From Clostridia bacterium (GTDB lineage Bacteria > Bacillota > Peptococcia > Peptococcales > SKKY01): a stretch of DNA of 7,509 nt. Where the stretch lies: NCBI GenBank assembly GCA_007123515.1, contig SKKY01000096.1, forward strand, positions 1 to 7,509, given 5' to 3'. Positions 1 through 5,877 of the stretch are shown here, piece after piece; positions within the stretch are counted from its first letter, which is position 1, and each line of letters starts with the position of its first letter. The notes under the pieces were generated by a model. The model made no database searches and was not told the DNA's origin. It worked only from the letters and a program-made list of their open reading frames with translations. The position numbers were made by a program, and so were the translations under genes.

Positions 1-315
1 AATCACCAGATTGCCGCCGTCATTATGCCCAAGACTATATATACCGAGATGGGTATTAAAGAAGAGGATACGGAAGGCATCGTAAGCCACTTAAGAAACA
101 TAAAAGATGTTGAAGTGGCGATCATCTTAAAAGAAAAAAATAATAATGGTACGATAAAAGGAAGTCTTCGTTCTAAACAGATTGTGGATGTCAGTAAAAT
201 TGCCTCTTTATTTGGAGGTGGCGGTCATGCCAGAGCGGCCGGTTTTGAAACTAACGGAAAATCTGAAGAAGTCCTGTTGACCCTTTATAAAGAGATTATA
301 AAGGAACTGCAATAA
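1..315 (+). CDS. nrnA: DHH-family nanoRNase / pAp phosphatase, C-terminal part (5' end outside window)
   Basis: The reading frame is open from base 1 to the TAA at 313-315 and gives about 104 residues with no credible start. The visible part is a DHHA1 substrate-binding domain: an SLRSK strand, VDVSKIA, then the glycine-rich motif GGGGHARAAGF, a hallmark of NrnA/RecJ-like phosphoesterases. Full NrnA proteins are a little over 300 residues, so the catalytic DHH domain with its metal ligands must lie upstream of the window. Family members degrade short oligoribonucleotides (2-5 nt) and often dephosphorylate 3'-phosphoadenosine 5'-phosphate in the cytoplasm. The position directly before truB fits the Firmicutes order infB-rbfA-nrnA-truB-ribF. 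An ATG at 25 is internal, not a start. The exact substrate cannot be settled from this fragment; a related DHH enzyme acting on cyclic dinucleotides is a less likely alternative. Confidence 0.88.
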   Translation, partial: NHQIAAVIMPKTIYTEMGIKEEDTEGIVSHLRNIKDVEVAIILKEKNNNGTIKGSLRSKQIVDVSKIASLFGGGGHARAAGFETNGKSEEVLLTLYKEIIKELQ

Positions 316-317
316 AT

Positions 318-1187
318 ATGTATAATGGAGTAATCAATGTGTATAAACCCAAGGGGTTTACTTCTCATGATGTAGTAAGTAAAATCAGACGTATTGCCGG
401 AATGAAAAAGGTTGGACACACTGGGACGCTTGATCCATTGGCCGAGGGAGTTCTGCCGATTTGTCTCGGTAAAGCAACCCGGATATCGGAATACCTTATT
501 TCAGCTGATAAAGAGTATCTTGCAGAGATTACTTTCGGTCAGCAAACCGATACGATGGATGCAGAGGGTGAGGTTGTCTCGGAATGTGTATTGCCGGATC
601 TTACAAGTGGAGACTTTTCTTTACTTCTTCAGTCTTTTACCGGAGAGTCGAAGCAAGTTCCGCCGATCTATTCAGCGATAAAAAAAGACGGCAAACCTCT
701 TTATAAGTATGCCCGAAGCGGCATAGCTGTTGATGTTCCCGAAAGGCTTATTTTCATTAGTCAGATTTCCTTGTTATCCTATAATCAGAATAAAGCAAGG
801 TTTCTTGTGGCTTGCTCCAAAGGAACCTATATCCGTTCGCTTGCGGCTGATATAGCCAGGAAAGCCGGTTCCTGTGGTTATTTAAGTTTTTTGCAACGAA
901 CTAAAAGTGGAAGGTACGAGCTTGAAAAAACCGTGACGCTTGATCAACTTGAAACTGAAGGTGTGGAACAACATCTTTTTACCATTGACCAGTCACTGCC
1001 TGATTTTTTACGCATCAGCCTAAATGAGGAAGAATCAAAAAAAGCTTCTCTTGGTAATGCGGTTATAAGACCTGAATTTTCAGAAATGCAGCATGAACAA
1101 GTAAAAATAGTTAATGATAAGGGCCTGGTAATTGCGATTGGAAGAATTGCCGGAGGGTCATTGCAACCAAAAAAAGTATTTGTGTAA
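318..1187 (+). CDS. truB: tRNA pseudouridine(55) synthase TruB
   Basis: TruB converts uridine 55 of the tRNA T-loop to pseudouridine in the cytoplasm. The 289-residue product opens with GVINVYKPKGFTSHDVV, the usual N-terminal strand. It carries the catalytic motif GHTGTLDPLAEG with the nucleophile Asp39, a stacking Tyr67 before the FGQQTDTMDAEGE block, PPIYSAIKKDGKPLY near residue 118, and KGTYIRSLA at 168-176. The C-terminal part resembles the short RNA-binding extension of bacterial TruB. Length and all family motifs are normal. The ATG lies only 2 bases after the preceding stop, and the best Shine-Dalgarno, AAGGA at 301-305, lies inside the upstream gene, 12 bases from the ATG. Translational coupling to the upstream gene is therefore likely. 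ribF follows after 18 bases in the same operon. Confidence 0.97.
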   Translation: MYNGVINVYKPKGFTSHDVVSKIRRIAGMKKVGHTGTLDPLAEGVLPICLGKATRISEYLISADKEYLAEITFGQQTDTMDAEGEVVSECVLPDLTSGDFSLLLQSFTGESKQVPPIYSAIKKDGKPLYKYARSGIAVDVPERLIFISQISLLSYNQNKARFLVACSKGTYIRSLAADIARKAGSCGYLSFLQRTKSGRYELEKTVTLDQLETEGVEQHLFTIDQSLPDFLRISLNEEESKKASLGNAVIRPEFSEMQHEQVKIVNDKGLVIAIGRIAGGSLQPKKVFV

Positions 1188-1198
1188 ATTTTTTCGTT

Positions 1199-1202
1199 GA
1201 GG
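1199..1202 (+). promoter_or_regulatory. ribF ribosome binding site, leaves the start ambiguous
   Basis: GAGG at 1199-1202 is the only purine-rich Shine-Dalgarno before ribF. It leaves just 3 bases before the ATG at 1206, shorter than usual, but 9 bases before an in-frame TTG at 1212. The protein would begin MRLKIYDD from the ATG or MKIYDD from the TTG. Spacing favours TTG, codon preference favours ATG. Confidence 0.5.
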
Positions 1203-1205
1203 TAG

Positions 1206-2126
1206 ATGAGATTGAAAATATACGATGATATTGAATTGGCAGATCACACAGAAAAAGTAGTAACTCTCGGAAACTTTGACGGTGTTCACTTAGGCCATCA
1301 AAAATTAATTTCGAAAACGGTTGAAATAGCTTCAGAAAAAAAAATGACTAGTTGTGTCTTGTCTTTTTATCCCCATCCTAGGCTCTATTTTAATCAGGAA
1401 ATAAAAGTGATTAATCCTCTCCCGGAAAAGATTGATAACATTTCTCGCTTAGGTGTGTCCGCACTAATCACATTAAAATTTACAAAAGAGATTGCCTCTC
1501 TTAGCAAGGAAGCCTTTGTTAAAGACATCTTACATCAGAAATTACATGCAAAAGTCATTGTTGTGGGCTATAATTTCCGTTTCGGACACAAACGCTCCGG
1601 AAGTGTAGAGGATTTATGCCAGATTGCCAAAAGGTTTGGCATAGAGACAAAGATCATTCCGCCGGTTGTGATTGATGGAAAAGTGGTAAGCAGTTCTCTG
1701 ATCAGAGAATATTTTGAGCTTGGAGAGATTGAGGCTATCAAAAAAAACACCGGTTTTTATCCGAAAGTAAGCGGGTTGATTAAAAAAGGCCGTCAGCTTG
1801 GCCGTACGATTGGTTTTCCTACTGCCAATGTTGATTATCCAAAAGGACAGCTTCTTCCGAGCAATGGTGTATATGCTGTAGAATGTCTGCTCAATGATAA
1901 AAAGTATAAAGGAGTCGCTAATATTGGCGTGAATCCGACAGTCAAACAAGACCAAAAGGTAATGCTTGAAGTGTATCTTTTTAACTTTTCACAGGATATT
2001 TATGATAAAAATATGGCGGTTATTTTTATCAGAAAAATTCGTGATGAACAGACTTTCCCTTCGCTTTTGCAATTGCAGAAAAAGATAGAGGAAGATGCAG
2101 AGACTGCAAAAAATATATTGCAATAA
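1206..2126 (+). CDS. ribF: bifunctional riboflavin kinase / FAD synthetase RibF
   Basis: RibF phosphorylates riboflavin to FMN and then adenylylates FMN to FAD. The 306-residue product has both domains. The N-terminal nucleotidyltransferase half (about residues 17-180) shows TLGNFDGVHLGH, with the HxGH motif at 28-31, then SFYPHP, VVGYNFRFGHKRSG, and a SSSLIREYF block that stands for the usual ISSTxIR motif. The C-terminal riboflavin kinase half (about 185-305) shows GRTIGFPTANV, with the PTAN nucleotide/metal site at 205-208, then NIGVNPTV, LEVYLFNF with the expected catalytic glutamate, and IRKIRDEQTF. Length is typical. It is third in the nrnA-truB-ribF run. I kept the ATG at 1206, but a TTG at 1212 has better Shine-Dalgarno spacing. 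The stop codon follows directly on a -35-like element of the rpsO promoter. Confidence 0.96.
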   Translation: MRLKIYDDIELADHTEKVVTLGNFDGVHLGHQKLISKTVEIASEKKMTSCVLSFYPHPRLYFNQEIKVINPLPEKIDNISRLGVSALITLKFTKEIASLSKEAFVKDILHQKLHAKVIVVGYNFRFGHKRSGSVEDLCQIAKRFGIETKIIPPVVIDGKVVSSSLIREYFELGEIEAIKKNTGFYPKVSGLIKKGRQLGRTIGFPTANVDYPKGQLLPSNGVYAVECLLNDKKYKGVANIGVNPTVKQDQKVMLEVYLFNFSQDIYDKNMAVIFIRKIRDEQTFPSLLQLQKKIEEDAETAKNILQ

Positions 2127-2146
2127 ACTCTCTGTTTATATATAAT
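2118..2146 (+). promoter_or_regulatory. predicted sigma-A promoter for rpsO
   Basis: A -35-like TTGCAA at 2118-2123 (4 of 6 matches to TTGACA) and a perfect -10 TATAAT at 2141-2146 are separated by exactly 17 bases. The -35 box lies in the last codons of ribF. Transcription would start near 2153 and give a leader of about 75 bases before rpsO. I see no terminator between ribF and rpsO, so read-through from the upstream operon is also possible. Prediction from sequence only. Confidence 0.6.
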
Positions 2147-2157
2147 TACAATTTGAA

Positions 2158-2222
2158 GAAACCTTTACTAAGAAAGTAGATTCGCCACCTTCTTTCATGG
2201 TTCAGGGAAAATTTTGGAGGTG
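2158..2222 (+). promoter_or_regulatory. rpsO leader with possible S15 autoregulatory fold
   Basis: The leader can form nested helices. GAAACC at 2158-2163 pairs with GGTTC at 2199-2203 with one bulged A. Inside it, GAAAG at 2172-2176 pairs with CTTTC at 2192-2196. CACCTTC at 2186-2192, mostly in the loop of the inner hairpin, is complementary to GGAGGTG at 2216-2222, which contains the rpsO Shine-Dalgarno (7 pairs, one G-U). This could make a pseudoknot or a sequestering helix. S15 is known to repress its own mRNA through structured leaders in several bacteria, in E. coli through a pseudoknot. That this leader does the same is an inference. Confidence 0.4.
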
Positions 2223-2228
2223 TAAACA

Positions 2229-2498
2229 ATGGCGTTAGACAAAGAAAAAAAGTTAGAAATTATTGAGAAATACAAAGCGCACGAGACTGATACCGGTTCT
2301 CCGGAAGTTCAGATCGCTATGTTATCAGACAGGATCAACTATTTAACAGAGCATTTGAAAACACACAAGAAGGACCATCATTCACGTCGTGGATTATTGA
2401 AAATGGTTGGTAAAAGACGTAGTCTTCTAAACTACATCAAGAAGAAAGATTTTGAAAGATATCGTGCCATCATTTTAAAATTAGGTATTCGCAGATAA
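2229..2498 (+). CDS. rpsO: 30S ribosomal protein S15
   Basis: S15 is a primary binder of 16S rRNA in the central domain and takes part in a 30S-50S bridge. The 89-residue product is full length for the family. It shows the signature HETDTGSPEVQIAMLSDRI, then LTEHLKTHKKDHHSRRGLL, whose conserved His, Asp and Ser residues contact rRNA, and the C-terminal VGKRRSLLNYIKKKD and YRAIILKLGIRR. The ATG has an excellent Shine-Dalgarno, GGAGG at 2216-2220 with 8 bases of spacing. It has its own predicted promoter and is followed by an intrinsic terminator before pnp, as in many bacteria where rpsO and pnp are adjacent. The leader may allow autoregulation. Confidence 0.98.
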   Translation: MALDKEKKLEIIEKYKAHETDTGSPEVQIAMLSDRINYLTEHLKTHKKDHHSRRGLLKMVGKRRSLLNYIKKKDFERYRAIILKLGIRR

Positions 2499-2504
2499 TA
2501 TTTT

Positions 2505-2529
2505 AAGAGCGGTGGAGACCGCTCTTTTT
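2505..2529 (+). terminator. intrinsic terminator between rpsO and pnp
   Basis: A perfect 9-bp stem, AAGAGCGGT at 2505-2513 with ACCGCTCTT at 2518-2526, has a GGAG loop and runs into a T tract (2525-2529). It begins 7 bases after the rpsO stop. pnp starts 32 bases further on, so partial read-through or a separate pnp promoter is needed. A TATAAT follows at 2529-2534. Confidence 0.9.
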
Positions 2530-2560
2530 ATAATGAACGGAAAAAATAGGAGGTAGTTAC

Positions 2561-4675
2561 ATGAGCAGTCAAGTATTAAAAAAGAGTCTGATGCTCGGTG
2601 GGCGTGAGATGATTTTTGAGACAGGCCGTCTGGCAAAACAAGCCGGAGGTTCTGTAATGGTTACTTACGGAGAAACGGTCATTAATGCAACAGCAACCGC
2701 TTCTAAGGAACCAAAAGAACATTTAGACTTCTTCCCTCTTACTTGTGACTATGAAGAAAGAACATATGCTGCAGGTAAGATCCCTGGAGGATTTATTAAA
2801 AGAGAAGGACGTCCAAGTGAGCAGGCTACATTATTCAGCAGACTAATGGACAGGCCAATTCGTCCGTTATTTCCGGATGGTTTTAGAAATGATGTTCATG
2901 TTGTGGCTATGGTTCTTTCTGTTGATCAGGAGAATCCACCAGAAATCGCAGCAATGAATGGTGCATCAGCGGCACTGCACGTTTCATCAATTCCTTTCCA
3001 GGAGCCGATTGGTTCCGTTATTATGGGTCTTGTTGATGGAGAGCTTGTTGTAAACCCGGATCAGGAACAGAAAGCAAAATCAGATTTACATCTGATCGTT
3101 GCTGGAACGTATGATGCGGTTATGATGGTAGAAGCTGATGCAAACGAAGTGCCTGAAGATAAAGTGCTCGAAGCGATTTTAAAGTGTCACGATGAAATCA
3201 AAAGGATCACATCATTTATAGAAGAATTCAGAAAAGAAGCCCTGGAAATGGGTATTGCAAAAGAAAAAGATGAACCTAAGTTAATTCTTCCGGATGAGAT
3301 GCTTGTAGAAAGAGTCCGTCAGGTCTGTTATGACAAACTTTACGAAGCGGTGAAAAATGCAGATAAACAGCAAAGAGAAGAAGCCGTTTCACAAGTTAAA
3401 TCAGAAATGATGGAAACCTTAAGCGAAGAGTATCCAGATGATGAAAAGGATATTAAATCTATTTTTGGTTCATTGACAAAAGAAATCGTAAGAAAACTGA
3501 TTACGATGGAGAAGATAAGACCGGATGGACGTAGCTTAGATGAGATTCGTTCAATTACTTGTGAAGTTGGCGTATTACCAAGACCACATGGATCGGGGAT
3601 ATTTACCAGAGGTCAGACACAGGTTCTTTCTGTTGTTACCTTAGGTGCGTTAGGCGAAGAGCAAATGATTGATGGTCTTGGATTAGAAAGTTCCAAAAGA
3701 TATCTTCACCACTATAACTTCCCGCCATTTAGTGTTGGTGAAGCCAGAGCGATGCGCTCGCCGGGAAGAAGAGAAATTGGTCATGGTGCTTTAGCAGAAA
3801 GAGCTTTAGAACCAGTTATTCCAAGCCCGGAAGAATTCCCATACACGATTAGAATTGTATCGGACTGTCTTGAGTCAAATGGTTCAACTTCACAGGCATC
3901 CGTATGCGGAAGTACCCTTTGTCTGATGGATGCCGGTGTTCCGATTAAAAAGCCGGTTGCAGGTATTGCAATGGGACTAGTTAAACTTGGTGAACACTTT
4001 TCGGTATTAACTGATATTCAGGGAATGGAAGATGCTTTAGGCGATATGGACTTTAAAGTAGCTGGTACCAGAGATGGTGTTACAGCCATTCAGATGGATA
4101 TTAAAGTAGATGGATTAAGCAAAGAGATTCTTAAACAGTCCCTAACACAAGCACATTCAGGCAGACTGTTTATTCTTGATAAAATGGCCGAAGTCATTTC
4201 TGAACCAAGAAAAGAGCTTTCAGAATATGCACCGAGAATTATTACCCTAAAGGTACATCCGGATAAAATCAGAGATATTATCGGACCTGGAGGAAAAATC
4301 ATTAAAAATATTGTTGAGACGACAGGCGTTAAGATCGATATTGAAGATGATGGCACAGTCTACATTGTATCTCCGGATAAAGATAAGTCTGCACATGCGA
4401 TTAAGATGATTGAAGAACTTACACAGGAAGTGGAAGTTGGAAAAACTTACACAGGAACTGTAAAGCGTTTGATGAATTTTGGAGCATTTGTTGAAGTTCT
4501 GCCTGGAAAAGAAGGTTTGGTTCATATTTCTCACCTTGCTAAGCAACGAGTTGAAAAGGTGGAAGATGTAGTAAAAGAAGGCGATACATTAGAAGTTAAA
4601 GTTATTGAAATCGATAAGCAGGGACGAATTAATTTATCTCATAAAGAGACCTTGAATAATGATAAAAAAGAGTAA
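2561..4675 (+). CDS. pnp: polyribonucleotide nucleotidyltransferase (PNPase)
   Basis: PNPase is a trimeric 3'-to-5' exoribonuclease that phosphorolyses RNA to nucleoside diphosphates and can add tails in reverse; it works in mRNA decay in the cytoplasm. The 704-residue product is normal length and has every domain. The first RNase PH core (about residues 10-145) includes FFPLTCDYEERTYAAGKIPGG near 57-77 and GRPSE. An all-helical linker follows (about 150-310). The second RNase PH core starts at IRPDGRSLDEIR (319-330) and carries EDALGDMDFK, where Asp491, Asp497 and Lys499 match E. coli Asp486, Asp492 and Lys494. A KH domain has GPGGK at 575-579, and an S1 domain (about 620-690) has GTVKRLMNFGAFVEV and GLVHISHL. 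The ATG has AGGAGG at 2548-2553 with 7 bases of spacing. An intrinsic terminator ends the unit. Confidence 0.98.
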   Translation: MSSQVLKKSLMLGGREMIFETGRLAKQAGGSVMVTYGETVINATATASKEPKEHLDFFPLTCDYEERTYAAGKIPGGFIKREGRPSEQATLFSRLMDRPIRPLFPDGFRNDVHVVAMVLSVDQENPPEIAAMNGASAALHVSSIPFQEPIGSVIMGLVDGELVVNPDQEQKAKSDLHLIVAGTYDAVMMVEADANEVPEDKVLEAILKCHDEIKRITSFIEEFRKEALEMGIAKEKDEPKLILPDEMLVERVRQVCYDKLYEAVKNADKQQREEAVSQVKSEMMETLSEEYPDDEKDIKSIFGSLTKEIVRKLITMEKIRPDGRSLDEIRSITCEVGVLPRPHGSGIFTRGQTQVLSVVTLGALGEEQMIDGLGLESSKRYLHHYNFPPFSVGEARAMRSPGRREIGHGALAERALEPVIPSPEEFPYTIRIVSDCLESNGSTSQASVCGSTLCLMDAGVPIKKPVAGIAMGLVKLGEHFSVLTDIQGMEDALGDMDFKVAGTRDGVTAIQMDIKVDGLSKEILKQSLTQAHSGRLFILDKMAEVISEPRKELSEYAPRIITLKVHPDKIRDIIGPGGKIIKNIVETTGVKIDIEDDGTVYIVSPDKDKSAHAIKMIEELTQEVEVGKTYTGTVKRLMNFGAFVEVLPGKEGLVHISHLAKQRVEKVEDVVKEGDTLEVKVIEIDKQGRINLSHKETLNNDKKE

Positions 4676-4680
4676 TCTGT

Positions 4681-4712
4681 AAAAAATAAACCGGTTTCGG
4701 TTTATTTTTTTT
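4681..4712 (+). terminator. intrinsic terminator of pnp
   Basis: A 13-bp stem (4681-4693 with 4698-4710) with a GTTT loop has a GC-rich tip (CCG/CGG) and an A/T base that runs into eight Ts ending at 4712. It begins 5 bases after the pnp stop. The A tract on the left arm means it could also work on the opposite strand, but no convergent gene is present. Confidence 0.9.
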
Positions 4713-4746
4713 GTTATAAGACCGGTCGTTTATGAGTGGGTAATAA

Positions 4747-4775
4747 TTGACTAAACGCTCTCAGTATGCTATTAA
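4747..4775 (+). promoter_or_regulatory. predicted sigma-A promoter of the dapB-asd-dapA operon
   Basis: TTGACT at 4747-4752 (5 of 6 to consensus) and TATTAA at 4770-4775 (4 of 6) are spaced by 17 bases. TGC just before the -10 makes it an extended -10 promoter. The expected start is near 4782, just ahead of the riboswitch P1 helix. It sits after the pnp terminator, which makes the lysine genes a separate transcription unit. A short inverted repeat, CGTTTA (4727-4732) and TAAACG (4752-4757), touches the -35 box; its meaning is unknown. Confidence 0.7.
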
Positions 4776-4795
4776 CGTAAAAAAAATATGAAGAC

Positions 4796-4972
4796 CTCAT
4801 TCATCGGGATGGGGTAGAGGTCGCAGGAAATAAGAGTACTGTTTTGAGGTTTTGAGGAACCCCTGAAGAAACAGGAAAGGATTTTTTGCCGAAGTGTTTA
4901 TTTCCTCAAAAAATAAGCGCTGGGTCTGCATTGAACAAGTGCAGAACTGTCACCCTTTTTGTAGGTGATGAG
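4796..4972 (+). ncRNA. lysine riboswitch (L-box) aptamer
   Basis: Conserved L-box blocks occur in order: AGAGGTCGC (4816-4824), AAGAGTA (4832-4838), GCCGAAG (4888-4894), CTGGG and TGCATTG (4928-4933 region), and CTGTCA (4947-4952). Helices can be traced. P1 includes GGGT 4812-4815 with ACCC 4952-4955 and an outer CTCAT 4796-4800 with ATGAG 4968-4972. P2 is 4823-4831 with 4881-4889. The loop-E-like element is 4832-4838 facing 4875-4880. P2a is CTGTTT 4839-4844 with AAACAG 4869-4874. A kink-turn-like step (GA/GA pairs, CCT bulge) follows, then P2b GGTT 4848-4851 with AACC 4858-4861. P3 is 4894-4903 with 4911-4920. A last hairpin is TCTGCA 4925-4930 with TGCAGA 4940-4945. Loop TTGAGG (4852-4857) is perfectly complementary to CCTCAA (4904-4909) in the P3 loop, the expected kissing pair. 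The aptamer binds lysine and controls the downstream lysine genes. Confidence 0.95.
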
Positions 4973-5020
4973 CTACTTCAGATATGAATGTATGTTTTTT
5001 TAGGTGTAATGGCCAAGAGG
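4955..5020 (+). promoter_or_regulatory. proposed antiterminator of the lysine riboswitch
   Basis: CTTTTTG at 4955-4961, which begins in the 3' strand of P1, can pair with CAAGAGG at 5014-5020 in the 5' arm of the terminator (7 pairs, two of them G-U). This excludes both P1 and the terminator. With lysine bound, P1 forms, the terminator arm is free and transcription stops; without lysine the antiterminator allows dapB-asd-dapA transcription. The switch logic is known for L-box riboswitches of Firmicutes; the exact pairing here is inferred. Confidence 0.5.
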
Positions 5021-5049
5021 ATATACTGTATCTTTTTGGCCATTTTTTT
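5008..5049 (+). terminator. riboswitch-controlled intrinsic terminator before dapB
   Basis: A continuous 16-bp stem (5008-5023 with 5029-5044, two G-U pairs in RNA) has a 5-base TACTG loop and runs into seven Ts at 5043-5049. It lies between the lysine aptamer and the dapB ribosome binding site and is the expression platform of the riboswitch. Confidence 0.93.
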
Positions 5050-5065
5050 AGGTTATTTTGTTTTT

Positions 5066-5080
5066 GGAGGTGAAATTTTG
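5066..5080 (+). promoter_or_regulatory. dapB ribosome binding site and TTG start
   Basis: GGAGGTG at 5066-5072 is a near-perfect Shine-Dalgarno, with 7 bases between GGAGG and the TTG at 5078-5080. It fixes the dapB start at this TTG. The upstream in-frame ATG at 4988 has no comparable ribosome binding site and lies in the riboswitch platform. Confidence 0.9.
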
Positions 5081-5860
5081 TTAAAAATCGGTGTTTTAGG
5101 ATCTTGTGGAAAGATGGGTCTTGAAATTATAAGGACAGTATCAAAAGAGGAAGGGCTTACGCTGGTTGAGGCTTTCGATTCCAACTGCCAGGGGCAGGAC
5201 ATCGGAATGCTTGCAGGCTTAGGAGAGATTGGAGTAACAGTCAAAGGAACGGATCAAATTCTGGATTCTCAGATAGTGATTGATTTTACCAATGCAGAGA
5301 GCTTTAGAAAAAACATTGCAAACATTTTAGAAAAAGGAATTTCTGTGATAAGCGGAACGACTGGTCTTAGCGAACAGGAAATTCAGGATTTTGGAAAGAT
5401 TGCTCAAAGAAATAATGTGACCCTTTTTATTGCACCAAATTTTGCTATTGGCGCAGTATTGATGATGAAATTTGCCGCAGAAGCAGCAAAATATATTGAA
5501 GATGTTGAAGTGATTGAATACCATCATGATCAAAAACTCGATGCACCCTCTGGTACTGCAAAAAAGACGCTTGAAGATATGGCTAAAGTAAGAAAAGAAA
5601 AAATGCAGGGAAATCCTGATGAGTTTGAAACGATTCCCGCCTCAAGAGGTGGCGAGTATCAGGGAATGAGAGTACACAGTGTAAGAGTCCCGGGCTTTGT
5701 AGCCAGTCAGGCTGTTGTTTTTGGAACATTGGGTCAGACCTTGACTATCAGGCATGATTCTATTTCCAGAGAATCATTTATGCCCGGCATTATGATGGCT
5801 TGCAAAAAAATCGGGAATGCTGATAAAGGTTTAGTATATGGACTAGAAAAAATTATGTGA
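5078..5860 (+). CDS. dapB: 4-hydroxy-tetrahydrodipicolinate reductase DapB
   Basis: DapB reduces the DapA product (hydroxy-tetrahydrodipicolinate) to tetrahydrodipicolinate with NAD(P)H, in the diaminopimelate/lysine pathway. From the TTG the product is 260 residues, normal for the family, and begins MLKIGVLGSCGKMG, the Rossmann dinucleotide loop at the very N-terminus as expected. Further motifs are VIDFT, VISGTTGLS, APNFAIGAVLMMKF, and EYHHDQKLDAPSGTA, with His149 and Lys153 matching E. coli His159 and Lys163. A C-terminal block RVPGFVASQAVVFGTLGQTL precedes IRHDSISRESF. The glycine loop reads GSCGKMG where many homologues have GxxGRMG, a mild change. Starting at 4988 would add 30 residues translated from the terminator hairpin. 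It is first in an operon with asd (17 bases downstream) and dapA, under the lysine riboswitch. Confidence 0.96.
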   Translation: MLKIGVLGSCGKMGLEIIRTVSKEEGLTLVEAFDSNCQGQDIGMLAGLGEIGVTVKGTDQILDSQIVIDFTNAESFRKNIANILEKGISVISGTTGLSEQEIQDFGKIAQRNNVTLFIAPNFAIGAVLMMKFAAEAAKYIEDVEVIEYHHDQKLDAPSGTAKKTLEDMAKVRKEKMQGNPDEFETIPASRGGEYQGMRVHSVRVPGFVASQAVVFGTLGQTLTIRHDSISRESFMPGIMMACKKIGNADKGLVYGLEKIM

Positions 5861-5862
5861 TC

Positions 5863-5867
5863 GGAGG
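5863..5867 (+). promoter_or_regulatory. asd ribosome binding site
   Basis: GGAGG at 5863-5867, just after the dapB TGA, lies 10 bases before the ATG at 5878. A GTG at 5857 is in frame but overlaps the dapB stop and lies upstream of this site, so it cannot use it. The ATG also places the Rossmann strand (MRIGIIGATG) at residue 1. Confidence 0.85.
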
Positions 5868-5877
5868 ATCTAAGAGT

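Noticed and set aside
412..681. Open frame of 89 codons inside truB on the + strand
   Set aside because: It lies wholly within the well-supported truB frame and shows no recognisable motif.
1568..1955. Two overlapping antisense open frames opposite ribF
   Set aside because: They are composition shadows of ribF with no domain signature and no supporting ribosome binding site.
4090..4546. Antisense open frames opposite the KH/S1 part of pnp
   Set aside because: They overlap strongly conserved pnp coding sequence and encode low-complexity, motif-free products.
4988..5077. N-terminal extension of dapB from an ATG at 4988, with a signal-like hydrophobic segment
   Set aside because: It overlaps the riboswitch platform and terminator, lacks a good ribosome binding site, and puts 30 extra residues ahead of the Rossmann motif.
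5857..5877. GTG start for asd overlapping the dapB stop
   Set aside because: It lies upstream of the GGAGG at 5863-5867, so that site cannot serve it; the ATG at 5878 has the site and the family-typical N-terminus.
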